Shown: positions 23,888 through 33,378, numbered from the stretch's first letter. The stretch: DNA of 42,360 nucleotides from Burkholderiaceae bacterium (GCA_018882935.1 VERA01000015.1:1-42360); one strand, 5' to 3'. A program made the numbers and translations. The notes: generated by a model from the sequence alone, not told the origin.

Positions 23888-25015
23888 ATGCGTATCAAGC
23901 CTCTTATTCCCGTCAGCGATGGTCTCGCCTATGTTGCGCCCGCCCTGGTATGGGCGCTGGCATGGGGGCTGATGCTGATGGCGTACGACCGCATCAGCCT
24001 CGGTAACCTCGCGCTGCTGCTGGTGCTGGCGAATGCCGTCGCATCGCTGTGGCTACGTCCGCTTGCCTCGTTGCTGGTGAGTTCGGTCGCGGTGAGCTTA
24101 TTCAACTGGTCGTTCGTGCCGCCGCGGTTCACCCTCACGGTTGATTTATCCGAAGACGCCGCACTGCTGGTTACTACGCTAGCTGTGAGCACCGTCATCA
24201 GTTACCTGATGGAGCTGAAACGCCAAGCGGCTGATCACGCCTCGACCCATCAGATGCAGGTGCGTATGGCACAAGAGCATGTACACAGCCAGCAGCTACG
24301 AAACACCCTGCTCACCTCCATCTCACACGACTACCGCACACCACTCACCACGGTGATGAGCTCGGCGTCTGTCATTGCAGAGCAAGTCGGGCGTATGCCT
24401 ACTGAACGCATCGGTCAGCTTGCAGAAGTTATTCTCGACGAGGCACAACAGCTGCACCGTATGACCAACAACACACTGCAATTAGCGCGCTTGGACAGCA
24501 ACACCATGAATATCCCCATGAACTGGGAATCGGTTGAGGAAATCGTCGGCACAGTGGGCGCCCGCGCACGTCGAACGCACCCACAACGCCGTATCGATAT
24601 CCGCTTGGCGGAAAACCTGCCACTGCTACGCTGCGACGCTGTGCTGATAAATCAGCTCCTCGATAACTTGATTGAAAATTCACTACGGCATAGCGCTACC
24701 GATAAACCAATCCTTATTCATGCAAAGGTGTATGGCGCAGCACTTGCGCTCATTGTTGAAGATCAGGGCTGCGGTATTGCCGACGCCTGGAAAGAACGCG
24801 TGTTCGATATTTTCCAGCGAGTCGAGGCCAGCAACGCTCTAGCCGATGGCCATACACGTCGCGGCATCGGCATCGGGCTGGCCGTATGCCGCGCGATCGC
24901 ACAAGTACACGGGGGCCAGCTACAGATTACCGACACGGCAGGAGGTGGCACCACGGTGCAACTTACGCTTCCGCTGTCTGAGCAACCAGAACAGCCACGC
25001 GAGCTGTCTGAATGA
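23888..25015 (+). CDS. KdpD-like sensor histidine kinase lacking the cytosolic KdpD/Usp domains
   Basis: ATG at 23888 gives 375 residues; a GTG at 23870 would add six. Four hydrophobic segments (about 14-110) form a DUF4118-type module (WLRPLASLLVSSVAVSLFNW, SFVPPRFTLTV). HisKA follows with phosphoacceptor His147 (SISHDYRTPLT), then HATPase_c motifs NQLLDNLIENSLRHS, DQGCGI and GIGIGLAVCRAI. This matches the C-terminal half of KdpD. The ~400-residue N-terminal KdpD-plus-Usp part, which senses K+ and c-di-AMP in full-length KdpD, is absent. Its stop overlaps the response-regulator start by 4 nt (ATGA). No kdpFABC genes are present; kup is two genes downstream, so Kup is a possible target. Confidence 0.88.
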   Translation: MRIKPLIPVSDGLAYVAPALVWALAWGLMLMAYDRISLGNLALLLVLANAVASLWLRPLASLLVSSVAVSLFNWSFVPPRFTLTVDLSEDAALLVTTLAVSTVISYLMELKRQAADHASTHQMQVRMAQEHVHSQQLRNTLLTSISHDYRTPLTTVMSSASVIAEQVGRMPTERIGQLAEVILDEAQQLHRMTNNTLQLARLDSNTMNIPMNWESVEEIVGTVGARARRTHPQRRIDIRLAENLPLLRCDAVLINQLLDNLIENSLRHSATDKPILIHAKVYGAALALIVEDQGCGIADAWKERVFDIFQRVEASNALADGHTRRGIGIGLAVCRAIAQVHGGQLQITDTAGGGTTVQLTLPLSEQPEQPRELSE

Positions 25016-25734
25016 AGATCCGTATTTTGCTGGTAGAAGATGACCTCAGCTTGCGTGAGGTGCTCAAGCAGTCGCTTGAGCTTGAAGGCTTCTCGGTAGA
25101 TGGCCACAGCACACTGGCAGGTGCAAGATCGGCGCTGGCTCAGCAACTTGGCGCCATGCGAAGTCCGGATACCTTCTCGATTGCCATCGTCGATCTGGGC
25201 CTGCCAGACGGTGATGGAAGCACGCTGATTCGTCTGCTGCGAGAACGATCGAATATACCGGTTTTGGTTATTTCAGCGCGTGAAGACGATCACAGCAAAA
25301 TAAACCTGCTTGATGCGGGCGCTGATGATTATCTGGTCAAGCCCTTCAGCATCGGTGAATTGAAAGCACGCATCCGAGTGGCGATACGCCGACAATCTAA
25401 AGATAATCCAGGATTGACCGATGATATTCGTATTGGCGCGCTTGAAATCAATCTACCAAGGCGACAAGTCAAACGATCTGGCGAGCGTATTCACCTCACC
25501 CGAACCGAGTTCAATCTACTGGCACGGCTGCTGTCGCAAGCTGGGCAAGTCGTGACCCACCGGCAACTGCTCAGTGATGTGTGGGGCGCAGAATATGTGG
25601 AGCATGTGCATTACCTCAGGCTATACATGACTCAGCTACGCGCAAAATTAGAGAATGATCCGGCAGCGCCCGAGTTATTGCTGACCGAAACCGGCGTTGG
25701 CTATCGGTTTTGTGAGCTCGGCGCACCGCTATAA
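25012..25734 (+). CDS. KdpE-like OmpR-family response regulator
   Basis: The protein has 240 residues. The receiver domain has acidic residues Glu9, Asp10, Asp11, phosphoacceptor Asp61 (IVDLGLPDGDG) and Lys111 (YLVKPF). A short insertion (AQQLGAMRSPDTF) precedes the Asp strand. The winged-helix domain carries KdpE-type motifs: LTRTEFNLLARL, VVTHRQLLSDVWG, EHVHYLRLYM and ETGVGYRF. It is translationally coupled to the kinase. It probably binds DNA near kup or its own promoter; no binding site can be named from the sequence. Confidence 0.92.
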   Translation: MKIRILLVEDDLSLREVLKQSLELEGFSVDGHSTLAGARSALAQQLGAMRSPDTFSIAIVDLGLPDGDGSTLIRLLRERSNIPVLVISAREDDHSKINLLDAGADDYLVKPFSIGELKARIRVAIRRQSKDNPGLTDDIRIGALEINLPRRQVKRSGERIHLTRTEFNLLARLLSQAGQVVTHRQLLSDVWGAEYVEHVHYLRLYMTQLRAKLENDPAAPELLLTETGVGYRFCELGAPL

Positions 25735-25975
25735 AACCGCTTCACCTTGAGGGTATTAATTACCCTCTCGTGGTCAGGGGCGATAACGGGTCTGATGGAA
25801 TCCTTATGCTTTCCTAATGCCTTCTTTTTTAACCTCGCTCGCGCGGGGTCGGTCATTATCAGTTCATTAATTCATTCCAGTTAATCACACCGGGATCAAC
25901 GCCGCGCAGCATCAAGTTATCTGAACATGCGGCGCGTCAGTACCGTGACGTTGGCGCCGCTTCACGAAAGACGGC
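25735..25975 (+). promoter_or_regulatory. Regulator-kup intergenic region with hairpins
   Basis: A 7-bp hairpin (GAGGGTA/TACCCTC, 5-nt loop) lies at 25749-25767 just after the regulator stop. A CGCCGC/GCGGCG stem spans ~25900-25933 upstream of kup. Neither has a U tract. The region presumably holds the kup promoter. I recognise no known riboswitch. Confidence 0.35.
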
Positions 25976-27916
25976 ATGACGATCAGTAATCCGGAATTTT
26001 CCGAAACACCGCTAATGCAATCGGTCCGGGTAAATCCGGATGCGCTTCATCATCACAGCTCGACTGCTGTACTTACGCTCGCTGCGATTGGCGTTGTGTT
26101 CGGAGATATTGGTACCAGTCCACTCTACTCGCTGAAAGAATGCTTTGCGCCCGAGCACGGCATCCCATTTTCAACCGCAGCGGTATACGGAATCATCTCA
26201 CTGATCTTCTGGTCACTCACGCTGGTGGTGACATTAAAGTACGTCGCCTTCGTGCTGCGCGCAGATAACCATGGTGAAGGTGGCGTACTGTCATTAATGG
26301 CACTGGCATTACGATCGGCGCGCAATAAGCCGCGACGATTCAAGTTCATGCTGATGCTCGGCGCACTTGGCGCCTGCATGCTGCTGGGTGAATCCGTGAT
26401 TACGCCGGCGATTTCGGTGCTGTCTGCAGTCGAGGGCTTGGAGGTTATTGACCCCAACTTCAAACGGGCAGTGATACCCATTACCGTCGTTATTATCCTG
26501 CTGCTGTTTGGTGTGCAGCGCTACGGCACTGCTGCAGTCGGACGTTTATTCGGGCCGGTCATGTTGGTGTGGTTCTCCGCACTCGCACTGTCTGGTCTCG
26601 ACAATATTCTGCAAAACCCTTCGGTACTAATGGCAGTCTCACCAATGTATGCCTACGACTTTATTCAGGCCAATGCATTTCTGGCGTATATCGTGATGGG
26701 CTCGGTGGTACTGGTAGTGACGGGCGTCGAAGCGCTGTACCTGGACATGGGACACTTCGGTAGCAAGCCGGTTCGATTAGCGTGGCTAATCGTGACGTTA
26801 CCGAGTTTACTGCTGAATTATTTCGGGCAAGCGGCGTTTCTGATCGCACATCCCGAAGGTGCCGAGAATCCTTTTTTCATGATGCTGCCAGAGTGGGCTG
26901 TGCTGCCCATGATTGGCCTGGCAACAGCAGCTACCGTAATCGCCTCACAAGCCGTTATCTCCGGCGCATTCTCGCTGGCAAGCCAAGGTATCTTGCTGGG
27001 CTTTCTGCCGCGTATGGTCATTTTGCACACCTCTGATACCGAGCGCGGCCAAATCTACATGCCAACCATTAACTGGACCCTGCTCGTGCTGGTTCTGTTT
27101 ACGGTGTTCCAGTTCCGCGAATCGGGCAATCTGGCAGCGGCCTATGGTATTTCGGTAACGACCACCATGCTGATTACAACCTCACTATTGGCGGTGGTCA
27201 TGCTAAATGAGTGGAAGATGCCAACGCTGCTGGTGGTCTGTTTGATTAGCGTTTTCTTCGTGGTGGACTTTTCATTCTGGACAGCGAACCTGATCAAGGT
27301 GAAAGACGGCGGCTGGTACCCGATGGTACTGGGTGCAATCTGTTTCGTGATGCTGACGACTTGGTATACCGGGCGCCGCCTGCTGCGCGAGCGCCTAGCC
27401 GATGGGGCTATCCACATCAAAGATTTTGTTGACTCGCTACTCGCGCACCCACCGCACCGCGTTGGTGGTACTGCAGTATTTTTAACGCCGCATATTGATT
27501 TTGTACCGATTGCGCTGCTTCACAATCTAAAGCACAACCGTATCTTGCACCAACGCGTAATCTTCCTGAAGCTTTCGATTTGGGACGTACCTTACGTATC
27601 TGAAGAAGAGCGAATCTCGGTCACGCACATGGGTGGCAATATTTACCTTGCGCGCGCGGTGTATGGTTTCAAAGAGACTCCCGATGTACGCCAAGTCATG
27701 GATCAGCTTGAGCCCTATGTCGACGGTGTGCTGGAACTGGAAGACACGACATTCTTCCTGGCGCGCGATACGATTATCCCGAGCGACTTACCTGGCATGG
27801 CCTTGTGGCGAGAGCGATTATTTGCATGGATGATGCAGAACGCTGCCAAGCCATCCGATTTCTTCAAGATACCGCCAAATCGCGTGGTAGAGCTAGGCAC
27901 CAAAATTGAAATCTGA
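25976..27916 (+). CDS. kup: Kup-family low-affinity potassium uptake protein
   Basis: This 646-residue inner-membrane K+/H+ symporter has about 12 transmembrane helices and a ~150-residue cytoplasmic C-terminal domain. Diagnostic motifs are [17 protein letters not shown] at the N-terminus, [34 protein letters not shown] and the [10 protein letters not shown] helix. The length is typical (~620-660). ATG at 25976 follows AAAGACGG. The TerB-like gene overlaps its 3' end, and a KdpD/KdpE-like pair precedes it, making a possible K+-homeostasis unit. Confidence 0.96.
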   Translation: MTISNPEFSETPLMQSVRVNPDALHHHSSTAVLTLAAIGVVFGDIGTSPLYSLKECFAPEHGIPFSTAAVYGIISLIFWSLTLVVTLKYVAFVLRADNHGEGGVLSLMALALRSARNKPRRFKFMLMLGALGACMLLGESVITPAISVLSAVEGLEVIDPNFKRAVIPITVVIILLLFGVQRYGTAAVGRLFGPVMLVWFSALALSGLDNILQNPSVLMAVSPMYAYDFIQANAFLAYIVMGSVVLVVTGVEALYLDMGHFGSKPVRLAWLIVTLPSLLLNYFGQAAFLIAHPEGAENPFFMMLPEWAVLPMIGLATAATVIASQAVISGAFSLASQGILLGFLPRMVILHTSDTERGQIYMPTINWTLLVLVLFTVFQFRESGNLAAAYGISVTTTMLITTSLLAVVMLNEWKMPTLLVVCLISVFFVVDFSFWTANLIKVKDGGWYPMVLGAICFVMLTTWYTGRRLLRERLADGAIHIKDFVDSLLAHPPHRVGGTAVFLTPHIDFVPIALLHNLKHNRILHQRVIFLKLSIWDVPYVSEEERISVTHMGGNIYLARAVYGFKETPDVRQVMDQLEPYVDGVLELEDTTFFLARDTIIPSDLPGMALWRERLFAWMMQNAAKPSDFFKIPPNRVVELGTKIEI

Positions 27917-28292
27917 GGCGCTCAGTATCGATACGATTTTCGCGACTGCGATACTGTTTTTCGCCTGCGCAGAGCAGGTCGAGGCAGTTCCTGAGCTGAT
28001 GGCATCGGCTCGGCATTTGTTGATGGATCAGCCGCTCATGCGCAAGGTACAAGCCTTGGTCGCGTACCTGACGTTTGATGATTTCCTGAAGCTCTGCCAG
28101 AGCACGCTACGCGAAGACCAAAAACTCAGCCTGCTACTCAATCTTCACGATTACTACGCAGGCACCCATCGATTATCTAATGTGGGCTCAATCATCCTCG
28201 AGCGCTTCACCGAGTCACTCGGACACTCGGTGAGCGATCTGGATGAGCATCTCGCGGTACTACAGGTGAAACAACGGATTTGGCAGGCATAG
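27906..28292 (+). CDS. Divergent TerB-like protein overlapping kup
   Basis: This 128-residue protein starts at TTG 27906 and overlaps the kup stop by 11 nt, so it is likely coupled to Kup translation. The helical pattern and the central [16 protein letters not shown] align with NADQKMCILLNLYDSL of the TerB-like protein encoded at 28629-29042, indicating a shared fold. The acidic loop typical of TerB (ADGHVEAEE in the paralogue) is altered here to AEQVEAVPE, so metal binding may be lost. No membrane segment is present. The start codon is uncertain, but the first helix is needed for the fold, which favours an early start. Confidence 0.6.
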   Translation: MKSEALSIDTIFATAILFFACAEQVEAVPELMASARHLLMDQPLMRKVQALVAYLTFDDFLKLCQSTLREDQKLSLLLNLHDYYAGTHRLSNVGSIILERFTESLGHSVSDLDEHLAVLQVKQRIWQA

Positions 28293-28358
28293 CAGCCACA
28301 GCCGATTGTTGGGGTAGCAAGACTAATTGTTGTACCAGTCATCGTACGACGTAACTAC

Positions 28359-28574
28359 TTAACCAAGAATCATCACCGCAGTCAGTCCACAAAGAATCAG
28401 CGTGATGCTGATGAGACAGCCTTGAATCACATTCAGCAGCCGCCCCTCTGGCGTATGCCGGTATACCTTAGCCTCTTGCTTGTTGACGTGTAAAAAACCA
28501 GCAAAATGCTCGATCACCAGAATAACAATCAAGCCCACCATCAAGCCCACACCAAATAACTGTAGCTTTGACAT
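28359..28574 (-). CDS. Small two-span membrane protein
   Basis: ATG at 28574 has GGGAGG 8 nt upstream; the two earlier possible starts sit on the ribosome-binding site. The 71-residue product has hydrophobic helices at about 4-26 and 46-70, with a polar, basic loop (HVNKQEAKVYRHTPEGR) between. It lies 54 bp downstream of the TerB-like gene on the same strand. No family was recognised. It could be a membrane anchor or partner for the TerB-like proteins. Confidence 0.65.
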   Translation of the reverse strand: MSKLQLFGVGLMVGLIVILVIEHFAGFLHVNKQEAKVYRHTPEGRLLNVIQGCLISITLILCGLTAVMILG

Positions 28575-28628
28575 TGCCATCACCTCCCGAAATCTGACGT
28601 TTCTTGTGAAGGATACAAACGGTTTCGC

Positions 28629-29042
28629 TTACTCCAGAATCTCGCGCTTATTTTTTAGTGCGATACCCACAGTGTACGGCTCGATCGACTGCTCTGAAAC
28701 GCCATAGGCCGACAGAAAACGACTAAATAATATCTGCTCCTCCGGCGCGGCCACACCATCAGCGAGTAGCGAGTCATACAGATTCAACAAGATGCACATC
28801 TTTTGATCAGCATTCAGCAGCTTTGCCGATTCTGCAAGGTAGTTATCAATATCCTTCGCGCGTGCATAACGGCCGGCGGCATCCAGCAGGGCTTTATCAT
28901 TACCAAGCGCCTGTAAAACATTACCAATTTCTTCCGCCTCGACGTGTCCATCAGCATTAATCATGTGCAGCAGACCAACCGCCAGCGACAGCTTTGGTGT
29001 CAGCTCGGGCGGCGCACCTTTGAACATATCGAACAATCCCAT
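28629..29042 (-). CDS. TerB-like protein
   Basis: The product has 137 residues; ATG at 29042 has AGGAG 6 nt upstream (29045 is the alternative). It is an all-helical TerB/DjlA-N-like fold: LSLAVGLLHMINADGHVEAEEIGNVLQAL with the acidic D-G-H-V-E-x-E-E loop that binds metal in TerB, then LNADQKMCILLNLYDSLLADG with a second acidic loop (ADGVAAPEE), giving the internal two-fold repeat. TerB-like domains occur in tellurite or stress systems and as adaptors in membrane complexes. No other ter gene is present. Confidence 0.75.
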   Translation of the reverse strand: MGLFDMFKGAPPELTPKLSLAVGLLHMINADGHVEAEEIGNVLQALGNDKALLDAAGRYARAKDIDNYLAESAKLLNADQKMCILLNLYDSLLADGVAAPEEQILFSRFLSAYGVSEQSIEPYTVGIALKNKREILE

Positions 29043-29294
29043 CATAATCTCCTGAACAATTGTGTTTATGTATTTGGCAACTTGATTGATTTCTTTATCA
29101 AACCAAACCGACTATAACAGCTTAACCTGATCGGTCTGGCTTGATGGCGATCAGTTAATTCATGCAAAAAAATATAATTTTCTTGATGTTTGTGGTCTGG
29201 GGCACACAACTAATCTGTGCTGTTTTATGACACCACATAGAAAGAAATGATACGTCGCCACAACAACTACGAAATGCATTAAACCAAAACAAAT
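29043..29294. other. AT-rich intergenic region
   Basis: 252 bp between the TerB-like and BtuF-like genes, both minus strand. It is AT-rich and should hold the TerB promoter. A 22-codon plus-strand frame at 29162 has no ribosome-binding site and is probably chance. Confidence 0.4.
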
Positions 29295-30119
29295 CTACGA
29301 CTGTGACGCCAAGTCTGCCAAATAGCCAAGCCCCTTAATCGCCCTGCTGCCATACCAAGACAGCATCTCGCCATCGACGAGGCGAACTGGCTTACCGATT
29401 TGACGCTCAAGCGCATCGACATGTTGCCCGGTGAATCGGTAAGGCTCGCTCGACAAAATCACCTCATCGATATCATTGAGTAGTGACTCATTCCAATCAA
29501 ATACAGGGTAGCGCTTGTCGGATGGCGAGGTCCAGTGCTGCCAACCGATCAACGCTAGCATGCGCGCGATATAGGTGTCAGGTGATACTGTCATCCAGGG
29601 GTCTTGCCAGATGCAGTAAAGCACCCGGTGCTTTGGCTGCGCTTCTGCCGATGTGTGCTTTTGAAGAAGAATCGTTTTCTGAAGATCTGAAAGCGCAGCA
29701 TGAAACTGCGTGCATAACTGCTCTGCCTCCTGCTCACGACAAAAAATGCCGCCAAAAAGTCTGAATAACCCGGGGTTATCGATTGGCGACAGTGGATGAG
29801 TGACGATTACATGCGGCACGAACTCTGCGAGCGAATCGACGGTCGGCTTCTCGTTTTCATCGATGTTGACAATAAGATGTGTGGGCGCTAATCGTCGAAT
29901 TTTTTCAAGATTAACGTCTTTGGTACCGCCAATTTTGGGGATCGATGCTACCGCATGCTGCGGATGGATACAAAATCCTGTACGGCCAACGATACGTTCT
30001 GCCAAACCCAAATCACACAGAAGTTCAGTCAACGAAGGCACCAAACTGACGATACGACAAGATTGGCCGTCCAAGACGGGTACATGCCTCTTACCAACAG
30101 CGTCAGTGAATTGCGACAT
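29295..30119 (-). CDS. BtuF-like helical-backbone metal/cobalamin receptor without signal peptide
   Basis: This 274-residue protein is of the type III binding-protein fold: RIVSLVPSLTELLCDLGLAERIVGRT, IPKIGGTKDVNLEKIRRLAPTHLIV (motifs PKIGGTKDVN and LAPTHLIV), YCIWQDPWMTVSPDTYIARM and DEVILSSEPYRFT. This matches BtuF/cobalamin- or haem-binding receptors. The N-terminus (MSQFTDAVGKRHVPVL) has no signal sequence and no better start is seen, so the product may be cytoplasmic, as in the solo members of the family. No permease or ATPase gene is next to it. Confidence 0.8.
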   Translation of the reverse strand: MSQFTDAVGKRHVPVLDGQSCRIVSLVPSLTELLCDLGLAERIVGRTGFCIHPQHAVASIPKIGGTKDVNLEKIRRLAPTHLIVNIDENEKPTVDSLAEFVPHVIVTHPLSPIDNPGLFRLFGGIFCREQEAEQLCTQFHAALSDLQKTILLQKHTSAEAQPKHRVLYCIWQDPWMTVSPDTYIARMLALIGWQHWTSPSDKRYPVFDWNESLLNDIDEVILSSEPYRFTGQHVDALERQIGKPVRLVDGEMLSWYGSRAIKGLGYLADLASQS

Positions 30120-30195
30120 GATCAGCGGCGGGCCTGTGCTCGTCTATGATTCGACAAGGCGCAGCGGCCATGATCTGCAGGTTTAAAAGTGTTCA

Positions 30196-30594
30196 TTACT
30201 CGGCGTCGCTTGGTGCCAAATTCTTCAAGCCACGTAATGCGATCAGCTGCCATGTAGATAGAACAAAGGTCGCAATGAACAGAGCGAACGACATCGGTTG
30301 CATGAAAGACTCGCTACCGATGAAAAAGAAAAATGAATGAATTGCAACCGTCAAGAAACCCAACACCGCCAGCAGCTTGTAAAAAGCCAGGCCGGTCTCA
30401 AGGCTGGCGACCACTCGGCTATGTGCATACAGAACGAGCCCGATAATCGGGATATTCGCAATCAGGTTTACCTGATTACCGCCTGGAATATGGAAGAGTT
30501 CCCACTCGTGCCAGTACGCGGCATCAATCTGGTGGGTTATCAGTACTGTGGCGTTTGCCAGAAAAAGCCATCGCAGCCGTGCATGGAGTGACAT
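30196..30594 (-). CDS. Small four-span membrane protein (DUF6713-like)
   Basis: The product has 132 residues; AAGGAGG lies 5 nt before the ATG. Four hydrophobic helices are evident. The first helix ends with HQIDAAYWHEWELF, resembling the H-x-x-D-A...H-E-W pattern I associate with DUF6713 proteins; the conserved His/Asp/Glu suggest a buried polar or metal site. The function is unknown. It stands alone between the BtuF-like and acyl-CoA dehydrogenase genes. Confidence 0.7.
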   Translation of the reverse strand: MSLHARLRWLFLANATVLITHQIDAAYWHEWELFHIPGGNQVNLIANIPIIGLVLYAHSRVVASLETGLAFYKLLAVLGFLTVAIHSFFFFIGSESFMQPMSFALFIATFVLSTWQLIALRGLKNLAPSDAE

Positions 30595-30715
30595 TGATCC
30601 TCCTTCTTGCCAAGAACTTATCAGTTTAAGCAGCTAGCGACGTGTGCGCCTGCCGCTCGTTTGAAAATCACCCAAAAAGCCAAGCTAACATTGATCTGAA
30701 TTCTATCTATGTTGC

Positions 30716-31870
30716 CTAAGGTGTAGCTGCTCTAATCATATTTCGCGCAATAAGGAGCTGCTGAATTTGCGAGGTACCTTCATAAATACGGAATAAGCGC
30801 ACATCACGATAAAACCGTTCCGCCGCATAGTCAGAAATATACCCGGCACCACCATGAATCTGCACTGCACGATCAGCGACCCTGCCGCACATTTCCGATG
30901 CAAACAATTTACAGCATGAGGCCTCAGTCGAAATATCTTCACCGTCGTCACGTCGACGCGCCGCATCCATCACCATAGAGCGTGCCGCATAAATTTCTGC
31001 CTTGCTATCGGCCAGCATGGCTTGTATCAGCTGAAAATCTGCTATCGGCTTGCCAAACTGCTTGCGTTCCATCGCATACGCTAGCGCATCACTCAGCATA
31101 CGCTCAGCTACGCCAACACACACAGCAGCAATATGTAGCCGCCCCTTATCGAGCACCTTCATCGCGGTCTTGAAACCGACACCCTCTTTACCACCGATCA
31201 AGTTATCAGCCGGCACACGACAGTTTTCAAAAATAACGTCACATGTATGCGCGCCCTTCTGCCCCATCTTGATATCGCGCTTGCCAAGCGTTAGACCGGG
31301 TGTGCCCGCCTCAACCAGAAATGCCGAGATGCCAGCTGCGCCTTTAATCTCAGGATTGGTCCGCGCCATAACGGTAAATACGCCGGCTTCAGGCGCATTG
31401 GTGATGTAGCGCTTTGTGCCATTCAGTAGGTAGAACTCGCCATCGCGTACCGCGCTGGTTCGCAGCGATGCCGCATCCGAACCGGAATCAGGCTCGGTGA
31501 GCGCGAATGAGGCGATCAGCTCGCCAGACGCTAATCGCGGCAGATACTTTTCTTTTTGCGCCGCAGTACCGTCGATAATAATGCCTTGCGAGCCAATACC
31601 ATTGTTGGTACCAATCAGTGAACGAAATGCGGGCGAAGTCCAGGCCAACTCAAATGCAACCAGTACCTCTTCTTCCATTGTTAAGCCCAGGCCACCGAAC
31701 TCTTCGGGTATGGCTAAACCGAACAGTCCAAGCTCACGCATGTCATTGATCAGCGTTGCAGGTATTTCATCACTTTCATCGACCGTAGGCTCTGCGGGTA
31801 CGAGTTTGGTACGCACAAATCGCGCTACCGAATCAGTCAGCATTTTTAAGATCTGCGGGTCTCGGATCAT
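30716..31870 (-). CDS. Acyl-CoA dehydrogenase
   Basis: ATG at 31870 gives 384 residues, the usual family size; the longer frame to 31975 adds an unrelated Pro-rich stretch. It is an FAD enzyme that makes 2-enoyl-CoA. Motifs: FALTEPDSGSDAASLRT (FAD/substrate), KRYITNAPEAGVFTVMART, ERKQFGKPIADFQLIQ, QIHGGAGYISDY and RIYEGTSQIQQLL, whose Glu is the catalytic base position of short/medium-chain enzymes. It is divergent from a class III CoA-transferase (~160 bp between starts), so the two probably act on the same acid: CoA activation followed by dehydrogenation. It lacks GcdH-specific sequence, so glutaryl-CoA is only one option. Confidence 0.93.
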   Translation of the reverse strand: MIRDPQILKMLTDSVARFVRTKLVPAEPTVDESDEIPATLINDMRELGLFGLAIPEEFGGLGLTMEEEVLVAFELAWTSPAFRSLIGTNNGIGSQGIIIDGTAAQKEKYLPRLASGELIASFALTEPDSGSDAASLRTSAVRDGEFYLLNGTKRYITNAPEAGVFTVMARTNPEIKGAAGISAFLVEAGTPGLTLGKRDIKMGQKGAHTCDVIFENCRVPADNLIGGKEGVGFKTAMKVLDKGRLHIAAVCVGVAERMLSDALAYAMERKQFGKPIADFQLIQAMLADSKAEIYAARSMVMDAARRRDDGEDISTEASCCKLFASEMCGRVADRAVQIHGGAGYISDYAAERFYRDVRLFRIYEGTSQIQQLLIARNMIRAATP

Positions 31871-32029
31871 GAGGTATGCTCGGGTTATATCATTGAGAGG
31901 TATTTTTATTGGGTGGATTATGCCATTTGGGTCGTCCGTACCATCCGGTGAATCTGCGCGACAAACAAGTACCATACCGCCAACTCAAGAATAATCGCTG
32001 GATAACGAGGATTGAATCATGAGGCACCT

Positions 32030-33253
32030 ATGAAGGGCGCGCTATCGCATCTCAGAGTCGTGGATTTATCGCGCGTACTCGCCGGGCCATGGGCCAGCCA
32101 GATCCTCGCGGATATGGGCGCAGATGTCATCAAAATCGAGCGCCCCGGTAGTGGTGACGATACCCGTGGCTGGGGTCCGCCTTTTCTGAAAGATGAAGCG
32201 GGTAATGACACGACCGAGGCGGCTTATTATCTGGGTGCGAATCGCGGTAAAAAATCACTCACCCTGAATATCGCTGCCCCCGAGGCGCAGGAGATCATTC
32301 GACACTTGGTCAAAGATGCTGATGTCTTTATCGAGAACTACAAAGTCGGTGACATGGCACGCTATGGCTTGAGCTACCAAGATCTCAAGCAGATTAATCC
32401 GCGAATCGTATATTGCTCGATTACCGGTTTTGGTCAAACCGGACCAATGGCAGAGATAGCGGGCTACGATTTTATTGTGCAGGGTCTGGGTGGGCTAATG
32501 AGCATCACCGGCGAGCGCGATGACTTGCCCGGTGGCGGCCCTCAGAAGGTGGGCGTCGCAGTAGCTGACATCATGACCGGCCTGTACTCGACCATCGCGA
32601 TTCTCGCGGCGATTGAGCATCGCCATAGCAGTGGTGAAGGCCAGTATATTGACATGGCGCTGCTGGATGTTCAGGTCGCTACCATCGCCAATATGAATAT
32701 GAATTATCTATGCTCAGGCAAAGTGCCTGGAAGGCAAGGTAACGCGCATGCCAATATCGTACCGTATCAGGTGTTTAATGCGGCTGATGGTGAGCTCATT
32801 CTCGCGGTGGGTAACGACACGCAGTTTGCCAAGCTGTGTGCAGTATTAGGCTGCCCGGAAATCGCTGGCGACGAGCGCTACGCAAAAAATGCTAACCGGG
32901 TCCGGCACCGAGATGCGTTACTACCGCTGCTCCAACAACGTCTTGTTACTCGCTCAGTCGCGCAGTGGGTCGAGGTATTACAGCCCGAGGGTGTTCCGTG
33001 CGGCCCGGTCAACTCAATTGCGCAAACCTTCGCTAACCCGCAAGTTATTCATCGACAAATGCGTGTTGATCTGCCGCACCCGCTAGCGGGTAGCGTGCCG
33101 TCGGTCGCCAACCCGATTAAATTTTCAGGTACGCCAATTCAGTATGGTGATGCACCGCCGACGCTGGGGCAGCACTCGGATCAGGTACTCAAGGAATATG
33201 TCGGACTATCCGATGCCGAGATTGAAGCGCTAAAGAAAAAACGAGTTATGTAA
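32030..33253 (+). CDS. Class III (CaiB/BaiF/Frc) CoA-transferase
   Basis: ATG at 32030 follows GAGG by 5-6 nt; an upstream TTG (32012) would sit on its own purine tract. The product has 407 residues, typical of the family. N-terminal motif LRVVDLSRVLAGPWASQILADMGADVIKIE (seen as LSRVLAGPW and GADVIKIERPG), GANRGKKSLTLN, and ITGFGQTGP are hallmarks. The nucleophilic Asp is predicted as Asp180 in GVAVADIMTG. It moves CoA from an acyl-CoA donor (for example succinyl-CoA) to a carboxylic acid. The divergent acyl-CoA dehydrogenase and the downstream AAHS transporter suggest uptake, activation and oxidation of an organic acid. Confidence 0.93.
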   Translation: MKGALSHLRVVDLSRVLAGPWASQILADMGADVIKIERPGSGDDTRGWGPPFLKDEAGNDTTEAAYYLGANRGKKSLTLNIAAPEAQEIIRHLVKDADVFIENYKVGDMARYGLSYQDLKQINPRIVYCSITGFGQTGPMAEIAGYDFIVQGLGGLMSITGERDDLPGGGPQKVGVAVADIMTGLYSTIAILAAIEHRHSSGEGQYIDMALLDVQVATIANMNMNYLCSGKVPGRQGNAHANIVPYQVFNAADGELILAVGNDTQFAKLCAVLGCPEIAGDERYAKNANRVRHRDALLPLLQQRLVTRSVAQWVEVLQPEGVPCGPVNSIAQTFANPQVIHRQMRVDLPHPLAGSVPSVANPIKFSGTPIQYGDAPPTLGQHSDQVLKEYVGLSDAEIEALKKKRVM

Positions 33254-33345
33254 TGCATTAATCACTGTTTCTTTACCAGGATTTCAGCTACAGGGCTTGA
33301 GTCGTCATACTGGCGCTTCGTACCCGACGAATCAAAAACAAGCCG

Positions 33346-33365
33346 TACCCGGTAAATGCCGGGTA
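33346..33365 (+). promoter_or_regulatory. Hairpin just upstream of the AAHS transporter start
   Basis: TACCCGG/CCGGGTA with a 6-nt loop ends 4 nt before the GGAGA ribosome-binding site. It could tune translation or mark a processed 5' end. No U tract, so not a terminator. Confidence 0.4.
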
Positions 33366-33378
33366 AGCCGGAGATAGC

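Noticed and set aside
29162..29230. 22-codon hydrophobic plus-strand ORF
   Set aside because: No ribosome-binding site and no conserved context; likely chance in AT-rich DNA.
30716..31870. Glutaryl-CoA dehydrogenase (gcdH) paired with a glutarate CoA-transferase
   Set aside because: The gene arrangement is suggestive, but the N-terminal and active-site sequence lacks GcdH-specific stretches, so only a general acyl-CoA dehydrogenase is called.
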